From: JAIQFF01 sp963725615
Lineage (GTDB): Bacteria; Acidobacteriota; Terriglobia; Terriglobales; Acidobacteriaceae
NCBI GenBank assembly: GCA_963725615.1
Contig: CAVRZO010000021.1
Location: 1-64,000 of the forward strand
Length of the DNA: 64,000 nt
Reading direction: 5' to 3'
Shown here: positions 43,630 through 52,751 of the stretch, piece after piece
Layout: each line of letters begins with the position of its first letter
Position numbering within the stretch: the first letter of the stretch is position 1
Position numbers and translations under genes: made by a program
Notes under the pieces: generated by a model
What the model saw: the letters and a program-made list of their open reading frames with translations, nothing else
Database searches by the model: none
What the model was told of the DNA's origin: nothing

Positions 43630-44139
43630 ATGCCTGAAACGCCTCAAGAGTACACGCAACGCATGCTCAATCACAGCCAGGGGAAGGACCCTCTGCGGTT
43701 GCAGCAGGCCGCTCCCAGGAAGTTCGCAGCCCTCACCAAGGGCCTCAGCAAGAAGCAACTGTCGCGGCGCCCGGAGCCGGGGAAGTGGTCAATCGCCGAA
43801 ATCCTGGCGCACATGGCGGACGCGGAACTGGTCATCGGCTATCGCATGCGCCTGATTCTGGCCTCCAACGGCACGACCATCCAGGCCTTTGATCAGGACG
43901 CCTGGGCTGAAACGTTTGGCTACAGCCGTTGCGACCCGAAAGTATCGCTGGAAACGTTTCGTGCCCTTCGCGAAAGCAATTTGCGATTGTTGAGTTCCGT
44001 GCCTAAGCAGTCATGGAAGAACTATGGCGAGCACTCAGAGCGCGGAAGAGAGACCGTGGACCACATCGTAAAAATGATCGCGGGCCACGACCTGAATCAC
44101 TTGCAGCAGGCGGAGAAGATCGCCAAGCAAGGCCGATAG
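43630..44139 (+). CDS. DinB-family protein
   Basis: 169 residues from the ATG at 43630, with GGGAG six bases before it. Four-helix DinB fold: RRPEPGKWSIAEILAHMADAELV, with His in LAHMADAE, and a C-terminal HDLNHLQQAEKI. The His residues form the usual metal site. DinB proteins are thiol-dependent or metal-dependent enzymes of diverse or unknown role; no specific reaction can be named. Preceded by the promoter/terminator pair at 43484-43581. Confidence 0.87.
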   Translation: MPETPQEYTQRMLNHSQGKDPLRLQQAAPRKFAALTKGLSKKQLSRRPEPGKWSIAEILAHMADAELVIGYRMRLILASNGTTIQAFDQDAWAETFGYSRCDPKVSLETFRALRESNLRLLSSVPKQSWKNYGEHSERGRETVDHIVKMIAGHDLNHLQQAEKIAKQGR

Positions 44140-44154
44140 GCGATTCCTACTCGA

Positions 44155-44294
44155 TGGGTTCCCCGTCCAAGCTCCGCTTGGGCGGGGATTTTGACGCGCC
44201 TCGAAACTTCACTCAGACGGAACCGTCCCCCGAAGTTCTACCTTGTCAGTGCCGGCCCCAAAATCCCGCCCAAGCGGAGTTTGTACGGGGCACC
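44155..44294. repeat. Inverted-repeat element, sister of 37905-38004
   Basis: CCCCGTCCAAGCTCCGCTTGGGCGGG at 44161 on (26 bases) is mirrored by CCCGCCCAAGCGGAGTTTGTACGGGG, ending near 44290 and followed by CACCCTCGAG as in the 37905 copy. It lies between convergent genes. Confidence 0.78.
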
Positions 44295-44306
44295 CTCGAG
44301 AGTTTT

Positions 44307-46121
44307 TCAATGCCGAGATTTTTGTAATTCTTGCGCCCGGGTCAAACCTTGCTGCGCTTCTGTACTCTCCGGTTGCAATAGCAGTGCGGCTTCAAACTGG
44401 TCCTCGGCATTTTTCGGGTCTTTGAGGCCGAGATAAACCTGGCCTAGCAGGAGCCGGGCGGGAAACTGTCCGGGAGTGAGTTTGAGGCTGGCTTCGAGAG
44501 CGTCGCGGGCTCCGGCGAAGTCACCGGTCTTTTCCCGGGCCTGCCCTTCATAGAATGCGGCGTTCGCATCTCCGCCTTCTCTCGCCTGCTTCAGATGTTC
44601 AGCGGCCCGGGCGTAGTCCCCGGCGTGAAGCTCCAGCTCTCCTAGTTGTCGTAAGGCCGTGAGGGACTTGGGATCGAGTTGCAGAACTTTTTCCAGCGCC
44701 CGCCGTGCCTGATCGGTGCGATTGTCGTCCGCCGCGATCATCGCGCTGTGCAACAGGTTCTGCTCCTCGATTTTGTCCTTGGGGTCGGGCAGTCTTGAAG
44801 TCTCGGTGGAGTTTGCGGAAACTCCCGCGCCAGGCTGGCCTTGATAGCCCAGAGCTTTGAGGGCGTCGCTCGCACCTTGGGAACTTTGCGCCTCCGCCCC
44901 GGAAGGCGGCGCAGGCGCTTTGGCCTTGATTTCGTCCAACATCCCGCGGAACTTCTGCACCGTGAGATCCGAGGGCTGATAGCGGTTTGCCAACTCTCCG
45001 GGATCGGCGTGCAGGTCGTACAACTCCGGCCGCGGCGCTTCGATGAACTTAAACCCGTCCGCGCGGACCGACCGCAACGCGGCCCACCCGAAGCGCAGCG
45101 GATAGTCTGTCTCGCCAAAGGCGATTCGGTCCTTTTCTTCGGTGCCGTCGATGTATTGCTTCAAGGATGCGCCATCCAGATGCGCCGGCGGCGTAATAGC
45201 CAGCCAGTCGACGATCGTGGGCACGATGTCCGTAGTTCGAACCTGGGCCTTGACTAGCTGATGGGAGTGCCCTTGGGCCGGAAGCTTCGCGGGTGTTTTG
45301 ATGATCAGGGGAACGTGAGTGGTGGAGTCGTAAAGAAAAATTCCATGAGTGTCTTCGTGGTGCTCGCCCAGACCTTCGCCGTGATCTCCGACCACCACGA
45401 TGAACGCGTTATCGTACCGGCCAATCTTTTTCAGGTACCCGACAAACCCGCCTAAAGCGGAGTCCGCGTAGGCGATTTCACCGTCGTACAAACGATCTTT
45501 GTAAGTCTGTGAGTAGGGCGGGGGCGGCTCGTAGGGATCGTGCGGATCGTAGAGATGGATCCAGACAAAATGCGGGCCGGCGGCGTGCGCGGTCATCCAC
45601 GTTTCCGCGTGCTGCACAACGTCCAAGCCGCGGCGTTCTAGTCGTCCCCAGCGGGATTTGGTCTGCGAGTGTTCCGGAAAGTTGTCGTAGAAATCGAATC
45701 CGCGGTCGAGGCCTTGAGCCAGCGTCTTGCTGTCGAGGATGACCGCGCCAATAAACGCAGCGGTGTGATACCCGTTACCCTTCAACAACTCCGCCAATGT
45801 GGGATGGCTCGGCGCCAGAGGCACGGCAAAATCGGTCACCCCATGCGAACTGGGCAGCAGTCCAGTCAGGATACTGGTGTGCGAAGTGTTCGTAATCGGG
45901 CTCGGAGTAAATGCCTGGGAGAAGCGAATGCCGTCGTTTGCCAGTCCATCGAGTGCCGGCGTCTGAATATTTTCGTAGCCGTAGCAGTGAACGTGGTCAG
46001 CGCGAAGAGTATCAATGGTGATCAGGAAAATGTCGGGCGGGGATGCTTTCCTCTGCGCCTGTTCTGCCCCCAGGGCGGCGGTTACCAGACATAAAACAGC
46101 CAATTTCCAGGCAGCCTTCAC
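44307..46121 (-). CDS. Sulfatase-superfamily protein with C-terminal TPRs, exported
   Basis: 604 residues. Signal peptide (AWKLAVLCLVTAALGAEQA), then the sulfatase/phosphatase fold: FLITIDTLRADHVHCYGY (metal Asp pair), SPITNTSHTSILTGLLPSSHGV, VVVGDHGEGLGEH. The sulfatase formylglycine motif CxPSR is absent; a Thr stands at the nucleophile position, as in phosphotransferases such as LtaS or EptA-like enzymes. So a phosphodiesterase or phosphotransferase role fits better than a sulfatase. Residues about 450-600 are TPRs (RRALEKVLQLDPKSLTALRQLG). Single gene, extracytoplasmic. Confidence 0.85.
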   Translation of the reverse strand: MKAAWKLAVLCLVTAALGAEQAQRKASPPDIFLITIDTLRADHVHCYGYENIQTPALDGLANDGIRFSQAFTPSPITNTSHTSILTGLLPSSHGVTDFAVPLAPSHPTLAELLKGNGYHTAAFIGAVILDSKTLAQGLDRGFDFYDNFPEHSQTKSRWGRLERRGLDVVQHAETWMTAHAAGPHFVWIHLYDPHDPYEPPPPYSQTYKDRLYDGEIAYADSALGGFVGYLKKIGRYDNAFIVVVGDHGEGLGEHHEDTHGIFLYDSTTHVPLIIKTPAKLPAQGHSHQLVKAQVRTTDIVPTIVDWLAITPPAHLDGASLKQYIDGTEEKDRIAFGETDYPLRFGWAALRSVRADGFKFIEAPRPELYDLHADPGELANRYQPSDLTVQKFRGMLDEIKAKAPAPPSGAEAQSSQGASDALKALGYQGQPGAGVSANSTETSRLPDPKDKIEEQNLLHSAMIAADDNRTDQARRALEKVLQLDPKSLTALRQLGELELHAGDYARAAEHLKQAREGGDANAAFYEGQAREKTGDFAGARDALEASLKLTPGQFPARLLLGQVYLGLKDPKNAEDQFEAALLLQPESTEAQQGLTRAQELQKSRH

Positions 46122-46215
46122 GCATTTCAGACTAGCATAGGCCTGTCCTGCCTCGGGAGTTGGGAACTTTTAAGCGCTATCTACTTGTGCCCTGCCCGTT
46201 CTAGAATCTTCTGCG

Positions 46216-47283
46216 ATGAAAAAGTGCTTGGGATTCATTCTCCTTATCGTTTTGGGCGGGTTCTTGTTTGCCGCTGACCAGTCAAGATTTGAGCCGCTGC
46301 CGGTTCCGATTTCCAACAATGCTGTTGCCAGCGTAAAAAGCCGCGGCTCGCTGCTGTTGTACTCAATGATGGGTATGGGCCCCAAGAAGACATGGGATGC
46401 GACCTCCAACTCCGCCTACATGCTCGACTCCGAGGCCGAACCCGGCAAATGGGTTGAGGTGCGCTCGGTTCCGGGGACGGTGGGGCGTCTGGCGGCAACG
46501 GCGGTCGGCGCCCGGGAGCACATCTTCCTATTCGGCGGCTATGTTGTGGATGCGCAGGGCGGGGAAACTACCTTGCGCGATGTCAACGCGTATGAACCGC
46601 TTACCGATCGCTGGTTCCGTGCTGAAGACATGCCGGTAGCGGTGGACGATTCGGTGGCCGGACTTTATCGGGACCGGTACATCTATTTGGTGGGTGGTTG
46701 GTCGAAGAGCGAAGCGGTGCGTGACGTCCAGGTGTACGACGCGGAGAAGAACACCTGGGCACAAGCCACGCCGATCCCCGGAACTGCCGTGTTCGGACAT
46801 GCCGGGGCCGTGGTAGGCGACACTATTGTGTACATTGACGGCGCCTACAAGAACCCGGCCGGAGGCCAGCCTAAGTACATTCCTTCCGACGAATGCTGGA
46901 TGGGCAAGATCGACCGCCATGATCGCTTGAAAATTCAGTGGACAAAATTGCCCAGCCATCCCGGAACGGCGCATTACCGAATCGCGGCAGGAGGCTCGGA
47001 AAAAGACCAGAAAATTTATTTCTCGGGCGGGACCGAGAATCCATACAATTACAACGGCATCGGATACAACGGAGTGCCCGCGGAGCCGTCCCCGGTGACT
47101 TTTGCTTTCAACGTGCGCACCGGCAAGTGGGAAACCGTCAACGAACACACCCCCCAGCCCACCATGGACCACCGCGGGCTAGTGGTTCTGCCGGAAGGAT
47201 TGCTGATTGTCGGAGGGATGGAAAAGGGGCAGCAGGTGACCTCCCGGGTCGCTCTGGTGCCGAAAGCAGGCAAGGCGAAATAG
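46216..47283 (+). CDS. Exported Kelch-repeat protein
   Basis: 355 residues with a signal peptide (CLGFILLIVLGGFLFAADQ). Five or six Kelch blades show the Gly-Gly pairs (IFLFGGYVV, IYLVGGWSK, IYFSGGTEN, LLIVGGMEK) and the W/Y pattern (PLTDRWFRAEDMPV). The layout resembles N-acetylneuraminate epimerase (NanM) in length and export, but the catalytic residues of that enzyme were not verified. The neighbour on the left is the divergent sulfatase-like gene. Confidence 0.85.
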   Translation: MKKCLGFILLIVLGGFLFAADQSRFEPLPVPISNNAVASVKSRGSLLLYSMMGMGPKKTWDATSNSAYMLDSEAEPGKWVEVRSVPGTVGRLAATAVGAREHIFLFGGYVVDAQGGETTLRDVNAYEPLTDRWFRAEDMPVAVDDSVAGLYRDRYIYLVGGWSKSEAVRDVQVYDAEKNTWAQATPIPGTAVFGHAGAVVGDTIVYIDGAYKNPAGGQPKYIPSDECWMGKIDRHDRLKIQWTKLPSHPGTAHYRIAAGGSEKDQKIYFSGGTENPYNYNGIGYNGVPAEPSPVTFAFNVRTGKWETVNEHTPQPTMDHRGLVVLPEGLLIVGGMEKGQQVTSRVALVPKAGKAK

Positions 47284-47367
47284 GTAGCGCCAGCGTCCCG
47301 CCGGTTGTCCCAATTGACAGCCAGCCCAGCGAGGAGTAATTCTTGGTTCAGCACGAGTTGGCGTTCC

Positions 47368-47652
47368 ATGAAGCGTTGGCAATTTTCAATCCTGGTTTTT
47401 GAATTGGCGTTGTTCGCCGTCATCCTGGTGCTGCCCCAGGTGGCCTTGCCTGACTTTACCTTCCACGACGGGACAGCCCCCGTGGCGGCGCATTCACGCC
47501 TGTGTGACCGGGGCCCTGCAACCGCTATTGCGGTTACACCCCAAATTCTGCCTGCTGAGCCGGTCGCCCGGGTCGGTGGCGAGATTCCCGATGTCCCCGC
47601 CCCTCCGGCGGTCCATTCTCGGCTTTCCCGGCTGTGCGTTCTGATCTGCTAG
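47368..47652 (+). CDS. Small membrane-anchored or exported protein
   Basis: 94 residues from the ATG at 47368. One hydrophobic helix (WQFSILVFELALFAVILVLP, about residues 3-22) is followed by a Pro/Ala/Val-rich tail. The start in the longer frame (47305) only adds Ser-rich residues. Not recognised. No strong ribosome-binding site, so translation is uncertain. Confidence 0.45.
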   Translation: MKRWQFSILVFELALFAVILVLPQVALPDFTFHDGTAPVAAHSRLCDRGPATAIAVTPQILPAEPVARVGGEIPDVPAPPAVHSRLSRLCVLIC

Positions 47653-47885
47653 CCCTTCCGGCGCTCTAGCTCACCCTGTCAACTCTTAAAAAGATTGCTC
47701 CGCGAGGGGCGTGCCTGTGAAGTTTTGCGGGTCCGCGGAGCTTCGGAGGAAGGCGGCGGCGCTGGTGCCAGGCTTGCGGCGCAGGCTTGGACGGATCGTG
47801 CCGCCGCCCGCTCCGAAAATTCTCAGTCAGCAGTTTGAATCTTTCGGGAAGCACGAGCGGGGTGCGCTCGCGCCCACATCAAACC

Positions 47886-50069
47886 CTAATGTCCCCGCGC
47901 CAGGACCAGGGTTATGTCGTCGGGTTGTTCGTTGGCGCCGATCCAGTCGGCAACAGCGCCGGTCACGATTTCGCTGATCCGCGCCAGGGGCTGGTCGCGA
48001 TGCTCCCAAACCAGATCAATCAACCGCCGCTCGCCGAATTCACCGAAATCATTTTCCGGTTCGGTCACCCCGTCGCTGTAGGCAACGAAAAGCTCTCCCT
48101 CGCGCAGCGCGACTGAAGCTTCCGGATAGGTTCGATGAGCGAACAGGCCGACCACCGTGCCTCCCTGCTCCAGCCGGCGCACCGATCCGTCTTGTCCGAG
48201 GATAATCGGCGGCAGGTGACCGCCGTTGCTGTACGTGAGCATGCGCTCGTGGCCATCGTATATGCCCAGAAAAAGCGTGGCGTATTTCTCCGTCGGGGTG
48301 CTTTGGTAGAGCTGATGATTGAGCCGTGAAAGCATCGCTCCGGCGGACGTCTCGGCGCCGTTCAGGCCGGAGCCCGGCAGCACTCGCGAACCCGCCGCTC
48401 CCGCCCCTACCGTCTCCCGCAAAGTTGGCATGCCTTCCAGGCTGTAAGCGCGGACGGCAGAGTGAATCGTAGCCATCAGCAGCGCCGCAGAAATCCCTTT
48501 TCCACTGACGTCACCGACCGCCAGGATGAGCTTGTCGGAGTTCAAAGTCAGAAAATCGTAGTAGTCTCCGCTCACGGTGCGCGCGGGACGGCAAAAGCCG
48601 AAGACTTCCAGCGATGCCAATTGCGAGATGTGCTGCGGGTAGAGCTGAGTCTGCACTTCCTGGGCGATGGTCAATTCGTTTTGCAGCCGCTCCTTCTCCT
48701 TTTGCTCCTCGATCAGGTTCTCGATGGACGCGGTCATCGAGTTGAATGAGTTGGCCAGGGTCGCCAGCTGGTCGTGCGACTGCACTGAAATGCGGTGGCT
48801 GAAGTCTCCGCGATTGATGTGTTCGGTGGCGTTGTAGAGCTGGCCCACGGCACCGGTCACCGTGCGCGTGAGGCGGGTCCCGATCCACAGCGCCAGCAGT
48901 TCGATGATGGCAAAAACCACCGCAGCGAAAAGCAGCGTGTACTCCACACCGGTCGCAAAGTCACCCAGGGCGGCGAACAGACGCGAATAAAGTACCGACG
49001 GCCGAGTCTGGACGCGCAAAACCGCGCCGGCTTTCTGCTGCTCGCCGGTTGCCCAGGCCACCACCGGAAGGGGCGTCCCGAAGGTGATTTCACTATCGAA
49101 TGCGTTGTTCGCAGAAGACAAGGTGCCGGCGGTAAAGGCGGCGCGGAGCTCTTCGCGTCCGCGGTCTACGCTCACGCCGTCCTTGCCCGGGCGGAGCGCG
49201 AGATCCTGCTTGTCCGGCGTTTCCAGCGCGATAAGCGGAGCCGAGGTGGGCGCCGGTATGATGGCGCCTTTGGAATCGAAGGCGGACGCGTACAGCGTGA
49301 TCTCGCCCAGATCTTTTGCCAGCTTTTCCAGCAAATTCCGATCCAGTGCTTCACTCGAGACCACAGAAAGCCTTTGGCTTCCTGTGCCGACTTCGGTGGC
49401 CGCCCGTAAATACAGCTGACCCTGGTCGCGAACGATTGCTCCGAATCCGGTAGTCAGAAACGATGGAAGCGCGAATGGGGTCTTTCCCGGAGCGCCCGGG
49501 TTGCATACGGCGAGAGGGGTTCCGTCCTTCCAGGCACAAATCTGGCGGGACGCCCAGGCCCGATCGCTCCGCCTCAGTCCTTCCAGCGACTCGGCAACCG
49601 CCGGCTGCCCATGTTCCAGACGCGCCGCCAGTTCGTGGGCGATGGCTGCGTTCACCGATTGAAGGCTGTGCAGTCGGGAATCCAATTCGGAAGTGACGAC
49701 GAAGTTCGCGAACTGGCCGGCAAACAAATAAATGGTGATGAACGCCATCGCTACCAGCAGAACCACCGGGATCACGCCGATGAATACATAAGTCACGATC
49801 AGCCGGTTACGCAGCCGCCAGAGCAGTCGGGCTTTGAGCCAACGGTAGGCGAGAATGCCAAGCAAAACGAGGGCGAGAGCACTGAGAATTCCTACCCATC
49901 CACCGAGAGCTTGGCCATACGAGACCTTAAAGATGGCAAAGAGTCGTTGCAGGGCGAAGAGAAGCAGGTCCAGCCCCAGCAGATAGCAAGCGGCGCGTGC
50001 CAACCGGGTGCGAGGTAAAACACCCATGGCCAGAAGCCGAAAACGTAGTGTGCGGAGGGACAGGTCCAT
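47886..50069 (-). CDS. Membrane PP2C-type phosphatase (SpoIIE/RsbU) with HAMP domain
   Basis: About 727 residues. Two N-terminal helices (ACYLLGLDLLLFALQRLF; GWVGILSALALVLLGILAY), a third (VTYVFIGVIPVVLLVAMAF), a periplasmic sensor region (about 130-370), another helix, HAMP (TRTVTGAVGQLYNATEHINRG), a short coiled coil and the SpoIIE domain. The catalytic metal Asp residues lie in SGDYYDF, VGDVSGKGISAALLMA and YSDGVTEPEN. It probably dephosphorylates an anti-sigma-factor antagonist in a partner-switching pathway; no such partner is next to it. The start is uncertain. Confidence 0.9.
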   Translation of the reverse strand: MDLSLRTLRFRLLAMGVLPRTRLARAACYLLGLDLLLFALQRLFAIFKVSYGQALGGWVGILSALALVLLGILAYRWLKARLLWRLRNRLIVTYVFIGVIPVVLLVAMAFITIYLFAGQFANFVVTSELDSRLHSLQSVNAAIAHELAARLEHGQPAVAESLEGLRRSDRAWASRQICAWKDGTPLAVCNPGAPGKTPFALPSFLTTGFGAIVRDQGQLYLRAATEVGTGSQRLSVVSSEALDRNLLEKLAKDLGEITLYASAFDSKGAIIPAPTSAPLIALETPDKQDLALRPGKDGVSVDRGREELRAAFTAGTLSSANNAFDSEITFGTPLPVVAWATGEQQKAGAVLRVQTRPSVLYSRLFAALGDFATGVEYTLLFAAVVFAIIELLALWIGTRLTRTVTGAVGQLYNATEHINRGDFSHRISVQSHDQLATLANSFNSMTASIENLIEEQKEKERLQNELTIAQEVQTQLYPQHISQLASLEVFGFCRPARTVSGDYYDFLTLNSDKLILAVGDVSGKGISAALLMATIHSAVRAYSLEGMPTLRETVGAGAAGSRVLPGSGLNGAETSAGAMLSRLNHQLYQSTPTEKYATLFLGIYDGHERMLTYSNGGHLPPIILGQDGSVRRLEQGGTVVGLFAHRTYPEASVALREGELFVAYSDGVTEPENDFGEFGERRLIDLVWEHRDQPLARISEIVTGAVADWIGANEQPDDITLVLARGH

Positions 50070-50167
50070 GCGCAAGGAGATTATAGATCGGACGTTAGAC
50101 TTCGGACCTCGGTCGCAAGGGACCAGGGACAAGCAGAGGCCCGCGGGCTGACGTCCGACGCCCGTTT

Positions 50168-50368
50168 TCAGATTTCAGGGTAGAAGTCGAAGAACGCTTC
50201 CAGACTGGTCTTTAATTGCTTTTCGATCTCTTCCTTGCTGCCTTCGAGGACGTGCATCGTGACGTGGGCCTCGCGTCCATTTTTGAGTTTGAGGGTCGCG
50301 TCGCCGACTTCGGCGACTTCGTCCGACGGCAGCAGCCGCATGCCATAAACCAGGGTCAGGTTTGCCAT
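50168..50368 (-). CDS. Small conserved-looking protein
   Basis: 66 residues from the ATG at 50368. It reads ANLTLVYGMRLLPSDEVAEV, with beta strands and a C-terminal helix (SKEEIEKQLKTSLEAFFDF). The longer frame to 50497 only adds Arg-rich repeat sequence. Not recognised. The ribosome-binding site is weak. Confidence 0.55.
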   Translation of the reverse strand: MANLTLVYGMRLLPSDEVAEVGDATLKLKNGREAHVTMHVLEGSKEEIEKQLKTSLEAFFDFYPEI

Positions 50369-50400
50369 GAGCTTGATTTTAAGCTTAACCAAGAGTGGGG

Positions 50401-50611
50401 TGTCATCATGAACGGAGTCGCGACTTCGCTTCGCGAAGCAGCGACGTAGTCGAAGGGCCCCTATAGCTGAATCGAAAGCCAGCGGTGTTGGTGTCACTCC
50501 ACGGGCCGCGCCAAGAATCTCGCAGACGGAATCGGAATTGCAAACGGTAGGGGTCCTTCGACTCCGCGTTGCGCTTCGCTAGCGAAACGCAATACTCCGC
50601 ACAGGAAGACA
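50401..50611. repeat. Inverted-repeat element related to 26517-26681
   Basis: AGTCGAAGGGCCCCTA (50448-50463) faces TAGGGGTCCTTCGACT (50548-50563), one mismatch in 16. Outer ends TGTCATCATG and CAGGAAGACA pair weakly, and hairpins such as CTTCGCTTCGCGAAG fill the arms. It shares TAGGGGTCCTTCGACT with the copy at 26618 on. Confidence 0.75.
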
Positions 50612-50681
50612 AATTGCATAGAGCAAGCCGCTGCCCTACCCGCCACGCCGGTCGTGGCGAGATGCTACAGTTAAAGAGTCA

Positions 50682-51704
50682 ATGTCTGCCCCCGAATCCC
50701 GCTTCGTTAAGGCGTGCCGTGCCCTTCCGGTTGATCGGACACCAGTCTGGTTCATGCGCCAGGCCGGCCGCTATATGCCCGAATACCGGGCCGTCCGCAA
50801 GCAATATTCGCTGATCGAGATATGTAAGCGGCCCGAAGTAGCGGCCGAGGTGACGATCACAGCCGCTGAGGCCCTGGGCGTGGACGCGGCCATCATCTTT
50901 GCCGATCTGCTGCTGCCCCTCGAAGTCATGGGGCTGCCCTTTCATTTCTCTCCGGGCGAGGGGCCGGTAATCGAGAAACCGGTGCGCGACCAGGCGGACA
51001 TCTCCGGATTGCGCACCGATCGCGCCGCCGACCTGGGATATGTCTCCGAGGCGGTGCGGTTGGTCTGCAAACACTTCGGAAAGCGTCTGCCCGTGATCGG
51101 TTTCTGTGGAGCGCCGTTCACGCTGGCCAGCTACATGATCGAGGGCGGGAGTTCGCGCAACTACGTATACACCAAGAAGATGATGTACTCCTCGCCCGCG
51201 GCCTGGGATGAGCTTCTCGGCAAACTGGCCGCGGTGGTCTCAGAGTACGCGGCGGAACAGGTGCGCGCAGGCGCGGACGTGATCCAGGTATTCGACAGTT
51301 GGGTGGGGTGTCTCAGCGTGGATGACTACCGCCGTTATGTGCTGCCGCGCACCACTGAACTGGTGAAGGCGTTACAGAAAACCGGAGTCCCGATCATTTA
51401 TTTCGGCACGGACAGCGCTACGCTTTTGTCTTCGATGAAGGAGACCGGCGCTGAAGTGATCGGCCTGGACTGGCGGATTCCGCTGGATGTGGGTTGGAAG
51501 GCGGTTGGGTCCGGAGCGGTGCAGGGGAACCTGGATCCGGTGCTGCTTTTTGCCGGTTGGAAGGAAATAGAGAAGAGCGCGGGAGAGATTCTGCGGCGAG
51601 CCGGAGGACGGGCTGGGCACGTTTTTAATCTAGGGCACGGCATTTTGCCGGAGACGCCAGTGGAGAACGTAAAGGCGCTGGCGAAGTTTGTGCAGGAATA
51701 CTGA
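50682..51704 (+). CDS. hemE: Uroporphyrinogen decarboxylase
   Basis: 340 residues. It removes four acetate carboxyls to give coproporphyrinogen III. Motifs: PVWFMRQAGRYMPEYR (substrate arginine loop), GFCGAPFTLASYMIEG and NLGHGILPETPVENVKALAKFV. The catalytic Asp is in IFADLLLPLEVMG. Normal length. First gene of a hemE-hemH-hemG/Y run on the plus strand. Confidence 0.97.
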   Translation: MSAPESRFVKACRALPVDRTPVWFMRQAGRYMPEYRAVRKQYSLIEICKRPEVAAEVTITAAEALGVDAAIIFADLLLPLEVMGLPFHFSPGEGPVIEKPVRDQADISGLRTDRAADLGYVSEAVRLVCKHFGKRLPVIGFCGAPFTLASYMIEGGSSRNYVYTKKMMYSSPAAWDELLGKLAAVVSEYAAEQVRAGADVIQVFDSWVGCLSVDDYRRYVLPRTTELVKALQKTGVPIIYFGTDSATLLSSMKETGAEVIGLDWRIPLDVGWKAVGSGAVQGNLDPVLLFAGWKEIEKSAGEILRRAGGRAGHVFNLGHGILPETPVENVKALAKFVQEY

Positions 51705-51711
51705 TGGGCTG

Positions 51712-51749
51712 GTGTCGGCGCCTCGCGGGCGAGTCGCCCGCGACCACAC
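51712..51749. repeat. Hairpin repeat between hemE and hemH
   Basis: GTGTCGGCGCCTCGCGGGCG, then AGTCGCCCGCGACCACAC: a GC-rich arm pair (CGCGGGCG/CGCCCGCG) with GTG/CAC ends. It is small and of the same general kind as other GC hairpins here. Translated by mistake, it creates a false N-terminus for hemH. Confidence 0.65.
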
Positions 51750-51775
51750 AGTCCCAGACCAAGGGAGTTATCGAT

Positions 51776-52684
51776 TTGTCAGCGAACGAAAAAAATGCGA
51801 TTTTGCTTTTGGCCCATGGGAGTCCCGATTCTGTGGACGAAATCCCGGAATTTCTGAAGCAGATTACCCGCGGCCGGCCCGTCCCACCGGAAGTGATCGA
51901 GGAAGTGAAGCATCGCTATGGGCTGATCGGCCGTTCTCCACTGACAGTCCTCACGCTTCGCCAGGGCGAATTGCTGGCGGAAGAATTGAAGCTGCCGGTA
52001 TACGTGGGAATGCGTAACTGGAAGCCATTCATTGCCGACACGATTGCCACCATGAAGTCGGATGGTGTTGGGCGTGCCATCGTTATTTGCCTGGCGCCGC
52101 AAAACTCGCGCACCAGCGTCGGACTTTATCGCGCGGCGTTAAATGTTGAAGGTGGCGTTCCTTTTACCGTCGAGTTCGTCGAGTCGTGGCATGATCATCC
52201 CCTGCTGATCGCGGCCTTTGCCGAGAAGTTCCGCGCGGGATGGGAGCGGGCCTGCGCTGAAGCGACGGCGCGTGTGCCGGTCATCTTTACTGCGCACAGC
52301 GTTCCTCAGCGAACCATCGCCGAAGGCGATCCCTACGAAACCCAAACCAAGGACACCGCCAGGTTGGTTGCGCTGCAGGCGGGTCTCGCGCCCGAAGACT
52401 GGAAGTTTGCCTTTCAGAGCCAGGGAATGTCAGGCGGTGCGTGGCTGGGACCCACGGTCGAGAGCACGATTCTGGACTTGAAAGAGAAAGGTCATCGCGC
52501 GGTCTTTGTGCAGCCCATCGGATTTTTATGCGATCACGTCGAGGTGCTCTACGACATCGACATCGGCTTCAAGGAGTTTGCCGGGAGGGAAGGCATGCAG
52601 TTGTGGCGGGCGGAATCCCTGAATGACTCGCCGTTGTTGACGGCTGCCCTGGCCGATGTAGCGCGGTCGCGCAACGGAAAATGA
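51776..52684 (+). CDS. hemH: Ferrochelatase
   Basis: 302 residues from the TTG at 51776, with AAGGGAG eight bases before it. The longer frame from the ATG at 51704 would translate the hairpin repeat and is rejected. Motifs: AILLLAHGSPDSVDEIPEFL (N-terminal family block), TAHSVPQRTIAEGDPYE (metal-site His) and FQSQGMSGGAWLGPTVESTI, QPIGFLCDHVEVLYDID (second metal ligand). Inserts iron into protoporphyrin IX or coproporphyrin III; which one depends on the partner oxidase. Confidence 0.94.
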   Translation: MSANEKNAILLLAHGSPDSVDEIPEFLKQITRGRPVPPEVIEEVKHRYGLIGRSPLTVLTLRQGELLAEELKLPVYVGMRNWKPFIADTIATMKSDGVGRAIVICLAPQNSRTSVGLYRAALNVEGGVPFTVEFVESWHDHPLLIAAFAEKFRAGWERACAEATARVPVIFTAHSVPQRTIAEGDPYETQTKDTARLVALQAGLAPEDWKFAFQSQGMSGGAWLGPTVESTILDLKEKGHRAVFVQPIGFLCDHVEVLYDIDIGFKEFAGREGMQLWRAESLNDSPLLTAALADVARSRNGK

Positions 52685-52751
52685 TCGGACGATTTCGGCT
52701 GAGAATGTTCCGGGGAACTCGAAGCCATACCTGCCGCGCCATTGAAAGTAT

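Noticed and set aside
47653..47885. Possible gene in the 233-base gap
   Set aside because: Only GC-rich frames without ribosome-binding site or recognisable motif.
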